Below are positions 25,200-32,235 of a stretch of DNA of 32,235 bases, piece after piece. This DNA comes from an uncultured beta proteobacterium (GTDB taxonomy: Bacteria; Pseudomonadota; Gammaproteobacteria; Burkholderiales; Burkholderiaceae_C). Where the stretch lies: contig CAJAVE010000371.1 in assembly GCA_903945325.1 (NCBI GenBank), positions 1 to 32,235 of the forward strand. Direction: 5' to 3'. The number at the start of each line of letters is the position of its first letter. The stretch's first letter is position 1. The position numbers were made by a program, and so were the translations under genes. The notes under the pieces are model-generated. The model saw only the letters and a list, made by a program, of their open reading frames with translations, was not told the origin of the DNA and made no database searches.

Positions 25200-25687
25200 G
25201 TTTCTTTGGGTGCTGTGCGGAAGGCTGGGCCACGAAACTTTTGTTCTTCGGCAAACCAATTGAGTACCGGGAAGGTTCCGGGAAGTATGGGGCTTACCTG
25301 AACCGGAAGACGCTCCCACGAGCAGGACTGTGCCTCGCGCATTTCAAGTGCGCCTGACCAGTCAAAAACTTTGCAAAAATGAAGGCGAACCAGGGCGTGG
25401 GGGTAGTCGACGATTTCGACTTTCCAGGGTTGCGCGGCACCAATGCGAATTCCGAGTTCCTCGTGTAACTCGCGCTGCAGGGCTTGTTCAACGGTCTCGC
25501 CAGCCTCTAATTTGCCGCCAGGAAACTCCCAATAGCCGGCGTAGGGTTTGCCAGATGGGCGCGAGGTCAACAAGAATGAGGCATCGGTGCGCACCAGAAT
25601 ACCGACGGCAACGTCGACCACCGCGCGGTCGGGGCCGCCTTGACGGGCTAAACCCGGGTCGGCCACGACGGGGGAACAGCCTGTCAT
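25196..25687 (-). CDS. mutT: Nudix hydrolase, MutT-like (8-oxo-dGTP diphosphatase)
   Basis: 163-aa Nudix hydrolase likely removing oxidised nucleotides such as 8-oxo-dGTP. The Nudix box is complete: GGKLEAGETVEQALQREL followed by HEELGI. Flanking VAVGILVRTDASFLLTSRP and GYWEFPGG are typical of MutT. ATG 25687 is used because it overlaps the upstream ATPase stop as ATGA and begins just before the Nudix fold; the longer frame upstream only mirrors ATPase coding sequence. It is the last gene of the secA-side operon, meeting yacG head-on with overlapping stop codons. Specificity for 8-oxo-dGTP is inferred from family. Confidence 0.87.
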   Translation of the reverse strand: MTGCSPVVADPGLARQGGPDRAVVDVAVGILVRTDASFLLTSRPSGKPYAGYWEFPGGKLEAGETVEQALQRELHEELGIRIGAAQPWKVEIVDYPHALVRLHFCKVFDWSGALEMREAQSCSWERLPVQVSPILPGTFPVLNWFAEEQKFRGPAFRTAPKET

Positions 25688-26562
25688 GCGGTGGTGCCGT
25701 GTCGACCGGCGTAGTCTCGGGCAAACTGCCAGGCCACCCGGCCGCTGCGGGAGCCACGCTCCAGTGCCCAGACAAGGGCCTCTGCGCGGGCCTGGGCAAT
25801 GTGCGGCTCGCTGACGCCCAATGACGACAGCCACTGTGCAACGATTTGCAGATATTCGTCCTGGCTGAATGGGTAGAAACTGACCCAAAGACCGAAGCGC
25901 TCGGAAAGCGAGATTTTTTCTTCTACCACTTCACCCGGGTGCACTTCACCGTCGGCCGTGTGGGTGTAGGTGAGGTTCTCGGCCATGTATTCGGGCAGGA
26001 GGTGGCGGCGGTTGCTGGTGGCGTAAATGAGGACGTTGGGGGTTGCAGCGGCAACTGAGCCGTCCAGCACCGATTTGAGGGCTTTGTAGCCGGGCTCGCC
26101 TTCGTCAAAGCTGAGGTCATCGCAAAAAATGATGAATTTTTCAGGCCGCTGGGCGACGAGTTCAACGATATCGGGCAGGTCGACCAGTTCGGCCTTGTCG
26201 ACTTCAATCAGCCGCAAGCCCTGTGCGGCGTAGGCGTGCAGGCAGGCCCGTATCAAGGAGGATTTGCCGGTGCCGCGGGAGCCGGTCAGCAGGACGTTGT
26301 TGGCCGGGAGGCCTTGGACAAATTGCTCGGTGTTACGCTGAATTTTTTCTTTCTGAATGTCGATCTCTTTGAGGTCGGTGAAATTCATTGCCCCTATGTG
26401 GTCAACCGGGGCAACGATGCCCTGCCCCGAACTGCGCCGACGGTAGCGAAAGGCGATGGAACGGTTCCAGTCGGGTTGCAGCAGGGCATGGGGTAGTGCG
26501 GCCTCGATCCGCTCCATGAGCAGTTCAGCGCGCGCCAGGAACGCGGTCAAGCGGTCTTGCAT
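25684..26562 (-). CDS. DUF815-family AAA-like ATP-binding protein
   Basis: 292-aa cytoplasmic P-loop ATPase of the DUF815 family, whose cellular role is not established. Walker A GSRGTGKSS (about residue 92), Walker B FIIFCDDLSFDEGE (about 146) and a sensor-like YATSNRRHLLP segment are all present. An N-terminal helical part (FLARAELLMERIEAALP) precedes the nucleotide-binding fold. ATG 26562 lies 4 bp after the argJ stop, and the gene overlaps mutT by 4 bp, so all three are probably one transcript. This argJ-ATPase-mutT order is common in betaproteobacteria. Confidence 0.88.
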   Translation of the reverse strand: MQDRLTAFLARAELLMERIEAALPHALLQPDWNRSIAFRYRRRSSGQGIVAPVDHIGAMNFTDLKEIDIQKEKIQRNTEQFVQGLPANNVLLTGSRGTGKSSLIRACLHAYAAQGLRLIEVDKAELVDLPDIVELVAQRPEKFIIFCDDLSFDEGEPGYKALKSVLDGSVAAATPNVLIYATSNRRHLLPEYMAENLTYTHTADGEVHPGEVVEEKISLSERFGLWVSFYPFSQDEYLQIVAQWLSSLGVSEPHIAQARAEALVWALERGSRSGRVAWQFARDYAGRHGTTA

Positions 26563-26566
26563 GGGG

Positions 26567-27796
26567 TCAGGACCGGTAGTCTGCGTTGATGGTTACGTAT
26601 TCGTGGCTGAGGTCACAGGTCCAAACCGTATCAGTAGCATTGCCACGACCCAGGTTGACGTGAACCGTGATTTCGCTCTGTTTCATGACGCGTTGGCCGT
26701 CTTCTTCGCGGTATGCCGGGTTGCGGCCACCGCGTGTGGCGACGTGCACGTCGTCCAGATACAGCTCGATACCGGTTTGGTCCAGGTCGTCAATGCCAGC
26801 ATAGCCAACGGCTGCCAGGATGCGGCCCAAATTGGGGTCGCTAGCAAAAAAAGCGGTTTTGACCAGCGGCGAGTGGGCTATGGCGTAAGCGACTTTGCGG
26901 CATTCAGCGGCGTCTTGCCCGCCAGAGACCTGGATGGTGATGAACTTGGTGGCTCCTTCGCCATCGCGAACGATGGCTTGGGCGAGTTTGCGTGCGACAT
27001 CGAGCATGGCGCCTTTGAGCGCCTGGCCGTCTGGGGTCTCCAAGGATTCGATGCAGGCGTGACCTGCTTGGTTGGAGGCGATGACGACGAGTGAATCGTT
27101 GGTGGAGGTATCGCCATCGACGGTGACACGGTTGAAAGAGCCTTCAGCCAGCTCCAAAGCGAGTTGTGGCATGACGGTTTGGCTGATACAGGCATCGGTT
27201 GCAATGAATCCGAGCATGGTGGCCATGTTGGGACGGATCATGCCCGCGCCCTTACTGATGCCGGTGATATGCACGGTCTTGCCGCCAACGACCGCACTGG
27301 CACCAAATGCCTTGGGGAGGGTGTCCGTGGTCATGATGCCTTCAGCAGCACGCATCCAGTTGCCGGGTTGTGCGTCTGCGATGGCTGCATCCAGGCCTGC
27401 TTCAATGCGCTCAACGGGAAGGGGCTCCATGATGACGCCGGTGGAAAAGGGCAGGATTTGCGCGGCTTCAACACCCAGTTTCTGTGCCAGTGTGGCACAA
27501 GTGCTGCGCGCGCGCGCAAGGCCGTCTGCACCGGTGCCTGCATTGGCATTACCGGTGTTGATGAGCATGGCTCTGATTCCAATGCCGAGGGCGAGATGCT
27601 CGCGGCAAATTTGAACGGGTGCCGCACAGAACCGGTTGGTGGTGAAGACACCGGCTACAGATGCACCCGTGTCCATGAGGACGACTGACAGGTCTTTGCG
27701 GCCCGCTTTGCGCACACCGGCCTCTGTGACGCCGATGCGCACTCCGGCGATAGCAAAAAGTGTGGAGGGATCAGGAGCAGACAAATTGACCGGCAT
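26567..27796 (-). CDS. argJ: Bifunctional ornithine acetyltransferase / N-acetylglutamate synthase ArgJ
   Basis: Transfers the acetyl group from N-acetylornithine to glutamate, recycling acetyl in arginine synthesis; some members also use acetyl-CoA. 409 aa, typical. The self-cleavage site is present in [15 protein letters not shown], with the new N-terminal Thr of the beta chain in [25 protein letters not shown] and the C-terminal [15 protein letters not shown] are conserved ArgJ features. It starts at ATG 27796, 9 bp after the secA stop, so translation probably continues from secA mRNA. Confidence 0.95.
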   Translation of the reverse strand: MPVNLSAPDPSTLFAIAGVRIGVTEAGVRKAGRKDLSVVLMDTGASVAGVFTTNRFCAAPVQICREHLALGIGIRAMLINTGNANAGTGADGLARARSTCATLAQKLGVEAAQILPFSTGVIMEPLPVERIEAGLDAAIADAQPGNWMRAAEGIMTTDTLPKAFGASAVVGGKTVHITGISKGAGMIRPNMATMLGFIATDACISQTVMPQLALELAEGSFNRVTVDGDTSTNDSLVVIASNQAGHACIESLETPDGQALKGAMLDVARKLAQAIVRDGEGATKFITIQVSGGQDAAECRKVAYAIAHSPLVKTAFFASDPNLGRILAAVGYAGIDDLDQTGIELYLDDVHVATRGGRNPAYREEDGQRVMKQSEITVHVNLGRGNATDTVWTCDLSHEYVTINADYRS

Positions 27797-27805
27797 GGTT
27801 GGCTT

Positions 27806-30565
27806 TCAGGCTAGTTTTCCGTGGCAGTGCTTGAACTTTTTGCCGCTTCCGCAAGGGCAGGCTTCGTTTCGCCCTACGCGAGCGAATGCGTCGGCACCGG
27901 GAGCGAGACGAACCGTGCCGGGGTCGACTACGGTTTGAACTTCGCCGGTTTCAGTGGGGGCACTGTAGGTGACGTTAGATAGGGTTTCACCGCGCGTCTC
28001 GATTTTACTGGCTGCCTCTTCGAGTTGCTCATTGGACTGGACTTTGACAGTCATCAAAATCTTGGTGACTTCATTTTTTACCGAGTCGAGCAATTGCCCA
28101 AACAGTTCAAACGCTTCGCGTTTGTACTCTTGCTTGGGTTGCTTCTGTGCATAGCCGCGCAAGTGGATGCCCTGGCGCAAATAGTCCAACGAGCTGAGGT
28201 GGTCACGCCAATGGGTATCAATGCTTTGCAGCAAAACCATGCGCTCAAACTGGGTGAAGTTCTCCAGCCCAACCTGTTCGACCTTGGCATTGAAGACTTG
28301 ATCGGCGGTGTGCGCCACCGATGTGAGCAGGTCTTCGCCGGTAATGGCATCGGCGTCTTGAACTTGCTTCTGCAAGTCGAGACCGATTTGCCATTCTTCG
28401 AAAAGTACTTTTTGCAGCGTAGCGACATCCCATTGCTCTTCAACCGATTCTGCAGGGATGTACTGGCGCACCAAATCGTGGAAGCAGCCTTCGCGCAGCG
28501 AAGCGATCTGGGCTGTGAGGTCTTTGGCGTCCAGTATGGCGTTTCGCTGTTGGTAAATGACTTTGCGCTGGTCGTTGGATACGTCGTCGTACTCAAGCAG
28601 TTGTTTGCGCATATCGAAGTTCCGTGCCTCTACTTTGCGTTGTGCACTCTCGATGCTGCGGGTGACAATACCGGCCTCGATGGCTTCTCCATCGGGCATT
28701 TTGAGGCGATCCATGATGGCTTTGACCCGATCGCCTGCGAATATGCGCATGAGGGAGTCGTCAAGGCTCAGGTAAAAGCGTGAGGAACCGGGGTCGCCCT
28801 GGCGGCCTGAGCGTCCGCGCAACTGGTTGTCAATGCGGCGTGACTCATGTCGCTCAGTGGCGATGATGCGCAGGCCGCCAAGGGCTTTGATCTGCTCGTG
28901 ATCGATTGCCCACTCAGCGCGGATTTGGTCGATTTTTAGCTTCTTGGCGCCCGCGTCGAGTGTCTCGTCTTCTTCAATCAACTCAATCGCTTTACCAATG
29001 CTTCCACCAAGCACGATATCGGTTCCACGACCCGCCATATTGGTTGCGATGGTGATCATTTTGCCGCGGCCAGCTTGGGCTACGATGTCTGCCTCGCGGG
29101 CATGCTGCTTGGCATTGAGCACTTGGTGCGGAAGTTTTTCCTTGTCGAGTAATTCAGCAATGACTTCAGAGTTCTCGATAGAGGTGGTACCAACCAGAAC
29201 TGGCTGGCCGCGCTCATAGCATTCACGGATGTCCTGAATGGCTGCAGCGTATTTCTCGCGGGTGGTCTTGTAGATTCTGTCGAGTTGGTCTTCGCGGCAG
29301 CTGATGCGATTGGGAGGAATGACGATGGTCTCTAGGCCGTAGATTTCCTGGAACTCATAGGCTTCGGTGTCGGCCGTGCCAGTCATGCCTGCCAGCTTTC
29401 CATACAAGCGGAAGTAGTTCTGGAAGGTGATAGACGCAAGCGTCTGGTTTTCAGCCTGAATAGCGACGCCTTCTTTGGCTTCAACAGCCTGATGTAGGCC
29501 GTCACTCCAACGGCGGCCGGTCATGAGGCGACCGGTAAATTCGTCCACAATAATGATCTCACCTTGTTGAACAACGTAGTGCTGGTCTCGGTGGTACAAG
29601 TTGTTGGCCCGCAGTGCAGCATAGAGATGGTGCATGAGGGTGATATTGGCGGGGTCATAGAGCGACGCGCCAGCAGGAATGAGCCCCATCTCGGCAAAGA
29701 TGCGTTCGGCGCTTTCGTGCCCCTGCTCAGTCAGGAAGACTTGGTGGCTCTTTTCATCGAGCGTGAAGTCGCCAGGTTTGGTGACGCCCTCACCTGTGCG
29801 CGGATCGGCTTCGCCTTCTTGACGCTGCAGTTGGGGTGCTGCTTTGTTGATGGCCAGATACATATCGGTATGGTCTTCCGCCTGGCCACTAATGATCAGC
29901 GGCGTGCGCGCCTCATCGATCAGAATGGAATCAACTTCGTCGACGATGGCGTAGTTCAGGCCACGCTGTACGCGGTCTGCGGATTCGTAGACCATGTTGT
30001 CGCGCAGGTAATCAAATCCAAATTCGTTGTTGGTGCCGTAAGTGATGTCGGATTGGTAGGCGGCTTGCTTTTCTTCGCGGGGCATTTGGGGCAGATTGAC
30101 GCCAACGCTCAGGCCCAGGAAGTTGTAGAGGCGCCCCATCCACTTGGCGTCACGGCTTGCCAGGTAGTCGTTGACGGTGACGACATGGACGCCGTTGCCG
30201 GTGAGTGCGTTGAGGTAGACGGCCAGGGTCGCAGTGAGGGTTTTACCTTCCCCAGTTCCCATTTCGGAAATTTTGCCGTAGTGCAGGGACATGCCGCCCA
30301 AGAGTTGCACGTCAAAATGCCGCATCTTCATGACCCGCTTGGAGCCTTCGCGAACAACGGCGAAGGCTTCGGGTATTAGGGAGTCGAGCGACTCGCCTTT
30401 TGCAACGCGGTCTTTGAACTCTTGTGTCTTGGCACGCAATGCGTCGTCAGTCAACAGTTCGAATTGGGCCTCCAGAGCATTGACTCGCGTAACGCCCGAG
30501 CGATACTGCTTGAGCAGGCGGTCATTGCGACTGCCAAAAATTTTGGTAAGAATGTTGATGGCCAT
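27806..30565 (-). CDS. secA: Preprotein translocase ATPase SecA
   Basis: Motor of the Sec pathway, driving unfolded proteins through SecYEG at the inner membrane. 919 aa, full length. Walker [10 protein letters not shown] (about residue 102), DEAD-type motif [14 protein letters not shown] (about 207), preprotein-binding domain, [15 protein letters not shown], the [20 protein letters not shown] arginine-finger motif, and the C-terminal zinc/SecB-binding tail [15 protein letters not shown] (about 901) are all intact. It lies downstream of the M23 peptidase gene with about 140 bp between. The terminal zinc motif indicates SecB-dependent targeting as known for SecA. Confidence 0.97.
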   Translation of the reverse strand: MAINILTKIFGSRNDRLLKQYRSGVTRVNALEAQFELLTDDALRAKTQEFKDRVAKGESLDSLIPEAFAVVREGSKRVMKMRHFDVQLLGGMSLHYGKISEMGTGEGKTLTATLAVYLNALTGNGVHVVTVNDYLASRDAKWMGRLYNFLGLSVGVNLPQMPREEKQAAYQSDITYGTNNEFGFDYLRDNMVYESADRVQRGLNYAIVDEVDSILIDEARTPLIISGQAEDHTDMYLAINKAAPQLQRQEGEADPRTGEGVTKPGDFTLDEKSHQVFLTEQGHESAERIFAEMGLIPAGASLYDPANITLMHHLYAALRANNLYHRDQHYVVQQGEIIIVDEFTGRLMTGRRWSDGLHQAVEAKEGVAIQAENQTLASITFQNYFRLYGKLAGMTGTADTEAYEFQEIYGLETIVIPPNRISCREDQLDRIYKTTREKYAAAIQDIRECYERGQPVLVGTTSIENSEVIAELLDKEKLPHQVLNAKQHAREADIVAQAGRGKMITIATNMAGRGTDIVLGGSIGKAIELIEEDETLDAGAKKLKIDQIRAEWAIDHEQIKALGGLRIIATERHESRRIDNQLRGRSGRQGDPGSSRFYLSLDDSLMRIFAGDRVKAIMDRLKMPDGEAIEAGIVTRSIESAQRKVEARNFDMRKQLLEYDDVSNDQRKVIYQQRNAILDAKDLTAQIASLREGCFHDLVRQYIPAESVEEQWDVATLQKVLFEEWQIGLDLQKQVQDADAITGEDLLTSVAHTADQVFNAKVEQVGLENFTQFERMVLLQSIDTHWRDHLSSLDYLRQGIHLRGYAQKQPKQEYKREAFELFGQLLDSVKNEVTKILMTVKVQSNEQLEEAASKIETRGETLSNVTYSAPTETGEVQTVVDPGTVRLAPGADAFARVGRNEACPCGSGKKFKHCHGKLA

Positions 30566-30705
30566 GAATGCAAGACTGGCCTGGGCCCACCATGGGTCGC
30601 AGATCAGCGCAGTCCTTTTTCTAGTCTGAGTGAAATGGGGATGTTCTGGTGAATAGCAAGTTCCAAAGAAACTGCTTGCCCACCAAGAAAACCAAACCGC
30701 CGATT

Positions 30706-31710
30706 TTACCTTTGCGCGGAGCGCGTTCCCGTTGACTCATTTTTGGAGTCGGTCAATACCGATTTATCGGGTTTGCCGCTCTGAGAAGCCGGGCTCATGG
30801 CGAGATTGCGACCGGCATTGAGGAATTTTTGGGGGTCTTGAGGGATGCCCTGCACAAGCACTTCAAAGTGCAAGTGGGGACCAGTCGAACGCCCGGTATT
30901 TCCAACTTCTGCAATTTTTTGTCCGCGCTTGATCAGGTCGCCTTTTTTGACGCTCACCCGTGAGGAATGTGCATATCTGGATATCAAATCGTTTCCATGG
31001 TCGATTTCAATGATGTTCCCATACTCTGCCTGAAATTCCTGGGTTACCACGACACCGCCGGCAGCAGCATAAATGGAGGTGCCGGGCGTTGCTGGAAAAT
31101 CGAGTCCACTATGCAGTGCAGAACGCCCGGTAATGGGGTCGATGCGCCAACCAAACACCGATCCCAAATTGGCATTTGAAATGGGACTTTGGGTAGGTAC
31201 CATCATTTTTCTGATTTTTTGCTCAAACAACCGGGATTCGAGCACTGCCATCAGGTCTCCACGCTGGCTGGCCTCTTCATCAAGTTCCTGTAATGTGGTT
31301 TGAAGTTCGCCCATCGAAAGATCTCTAGCAAATAGTAGCTTACCGCCCTGTCCGGGTTTCGCCTTGATGTCTGCGGGACTCACACCGGCCAATCCAGAAA
31401 CACGCTCGCCGAGTGACTCCAGCTGGAGCATTTTGGCTTGCATTTCGCCCAACTTTTTGGCCAGAACTTCGATGTTTTCACGCAGAAATCGGTCCCGCTG
31501 TGCAAAGTCATCTTTCACCACCACGCGCACAAGGCTACCAATGACGGGCCAGCCGTCCCTTGCACCTTTGAGAAAAACCCAATGGTAGAGCCCGGCTGCA
31601 GAGACCATCAAGGCAAAAGAAAGCAAGACCAGCGTTACCAGTAGTTTTGTACCGCTCAAATGGACGGCACGACTTTTGATCAGCCAAGCATCTGTGATAA
31701 TCAATTGCAT
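30706..31710 (-). CDS. Membrane-anchored M23-family peptidoglycan endopeptidase
   Basis: Cell-envelope metallopeptidase (LytM/M23 type), 334 aa. A short cytoplasmic N-terminus and one membrane segment ([22 protein letters not shown], about residues 23-44) are followed by a coiled-coil-like stretch ([20 protein letters not shown]). The C-terminal LytM domain has HSGLDFPA (about 199) and HLHFEV (about 280), the two parts of the zinc site, plus [10 protein letters not shown]. These residues are intact, so it is probably active. The start ATG 31710 is supported by AAGGG about 8 nt upstream. It is divergent from dciA with only 24 bp between starts. The M23-secA order is widespread in betaproteobacteria. 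Confidence 0.9.
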   Translation of the reverse strand: MQLIITDAWLIKSRAVHLSGTKLLVTLVLLSFALMVSAAGLYHWVFLKGARDGWPVIGSLVRVVVKDDFAQRDRFLRENIEVLAKKLGEMQAKMLQLESLGERVSGLAGVSPADIKAKPGQGGKLLFARDLSMGELQTTLQELDEEASQRGDLMAVLESRLFEQKIRKMMVPTQSPISNANLGSVFGWRIDPITGRSALHSGLDFPATPGTSIYAAAGGVVVTQEFQAEYGNIIEIDHGNDLISRYAHSSRVSVKKGDLIKRGQKIAEVGNTGRSTGPHLHFEVLVQGIPQDPQKFLNAGRNLAMSPASQSGKPDKSVLTDSKNESTGTRSAQR

Positions 31711-31734
31711 TAAAAAACCCTTTCATCCTAGGTC

Positions 31735-32049
31735 ATGAACCGTCGCCAACAGTCTTTTACACTGCACCAGGCAACCCAAGATTCACCAATATTTGCACAT
31801 TTGACGGCTCTTGCGACGGAGTCATCCGCACGGCTTGAATTGATAGGGAAGCTCATTCCCGTTACTTTGAGATCTGCGGTTCGACCTGGGCCTATTGATG
31901 GTACTGTCTGGTGCCTTATTCTCGACAACAATGCAATCGCCGCGAAAATTCGGCAACTGCTACCTGCTTTCGAATCACACCTACGATCCAATGGACGTGA
32001 AGTAAGTGCAATTCGACTAAAAGTACTGGCGCGAAGCAGTACCACTTAA
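31735..32049 (+). CDS. dciA: DciA-like (DUF721) replicative helicase loader
   Basis: 104-aa protein resembling DUF721/DciA, which interacts with DnaB helicase and helps load it in bacteria lacking DnaC. The family fold is suggested by LIGKLIPVTLRSAVRPGPID, the beta strand WCLILDNNAIAAKIRQLLP and the closing EVSAIRLKVLAR. It is somewhat short compared with DciA proteins of about 140-160 aa and appears to be the core domain only. ATG 31735 is the only reasonable start. Its place beside the M23 peptidase and secA matches other betaproteobacteria. An IS element lies just downstream but does not interrupt the reading frame. Confidence 0.7.
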   Translation: MNRRQQSFTLHQATQDSPIFAHLTALATESSARLELIGKLIPVTLRSAVRPGPIDGTVWCLILDNNAIAAKIRQLLPAFESHLRSNGREVSAIRLKVLARSSTT

Positions 32050-32095
32050 ACGAAGCTGCAGGGCGAGTGTCGTACGATTTCAGGCCTTCGATGTT

Positions 32096-32235
32096 TAGAA
32101 CTTATCCGTAAATAAAGGATAATGGCTTTCCATGCGCAATGTCTGTGTGTGGAGGGAAAATGGCAAAAGCGAAAGCATGGGAAGTCACCGATGAATTTTG
32201 GAGCCGCGTTGAGCCACTGATACCTGTGCGGCAAC
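32096..32235 (+). mobile_element. Left part of an IS5-family insertion sequence, cut by the window edge
   Basis: The element is inferred from the transposase start at 32160. The left end is probably near 32096-32100, where TTAG (a YTAR-type target used by some IS5-family elements) precedes AACTTATCCGTAAATAAAGG. A -10-like GATAAT (32118-32123) and a strong GGAGGG ribosome-binding site lie inside. The exact terminal repeat and target duplication cannot be confirmed without the right end. Confidence 0.6.
32160..32235 (+). CDS. IS5-family transposase, N-terminal fragment (runs off window)
   Basis: 25 codons visible from ATG 32160, preceded by GGAGGG about 5 nt upstream. The start MAKAKAWEVTDEFWSRVEPL followed by IPVR matches the N-terminal domain of IS5-family DDE transposases. 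The catalytic domain lies beyond the window, so intactness cannot be judged. It is transcribed in the same direction as dciA. Confidence 0.75.
   Translation, partial: MAKAKAWEVTDEFWSRVEPLIPVRQ

Noticed and set aside
28025-30379. 252-aa and 271-aa plus-strand open frames opposite secA
   Set aside because: They are shadows of the conserved SecA sequence, with no supporting starts or motifs.

Overview
The window looks like chromosomal DNA of a betaproteobacterium of the order Burkholderiales, most likely Comamonadaceae (Rhodoferax or Polaromonas-like). The reasons are the pilD-coaE-zapD-yacG / mutT-ATPase-argJ-secA-M23-dciA gene order, a 1.3 kDa-residue-scale DUF3683/FAD/Fe-S oxidoreductase of the type common in this order, and a GC-rich palindromic repeat resembling the extragenic repeats I associate with Comamonadaceae. 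The genus is an inference from gene content only.

Layout. (1) 1-7387, minus: a very large filamentous-haemagglutinin-like exoprotein (two-partner secretion TpsA type). It ends in an exact 270-bp-period array of YDG/MBG-like repeats. The reading frame stops at 71-73 inside a repeat, but the homologous reading frame continues to the window edge. (2) 7531-9756, plus: a SulP anion transporter with STAS and cyclic-nucleotide-binding domains. (3) 9772-13402: a glycosyltransferase (minus) whose start lies about 40 bp from a divergent pair of overlapping PaaK/CapK-like adenylate-forming genes. The second of the pair has lost its phosphate-binding loop and its whole C-terminal subdomain. (4) 13424-17419, minus: the DUF3683-FAD oxidase-4Fe4S-CCG oxidoreductase, carrying an in-frame palindromic repeat in an interdomain linker. 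(5) 17659-22533, plus: ugpBAECQ, a tightly coupled operon for uptake of sn-glycerol-3-phosphate and glycerophosphodiesters and hydrolysis of the latter. (6) 22709-25199, plus: pilD, coaE, zapD, yacG. (7) 25196-31710, minus: M23 peptidase, secA, argJ, DUF815 ATPase, mutT, reading towards yacG. (8) 31735-32235, plus: dciA followed by the left end of an IS5-family insertion sequence cut by the window edge.

How the genes work together. The ugp block is a complete pathway unit. The pilD-to-dciA block is a conserved housekeeping neighbourhood (type IV pilus processing, CoA synthesis, division, nucleotide sanitation, arginine synthesis, secretion, replication helicase loading) without a single shared pathway. 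The most accessory parts are the haemagglutinin with its interrupted repeat array and the glycosyltransferase/adenylate-forming trio, which may be a small uncharacterised biosynthetic module. No gene-free stretch exceeds about 190 bp. I found no tRNA, rRNA or CRISPR array.
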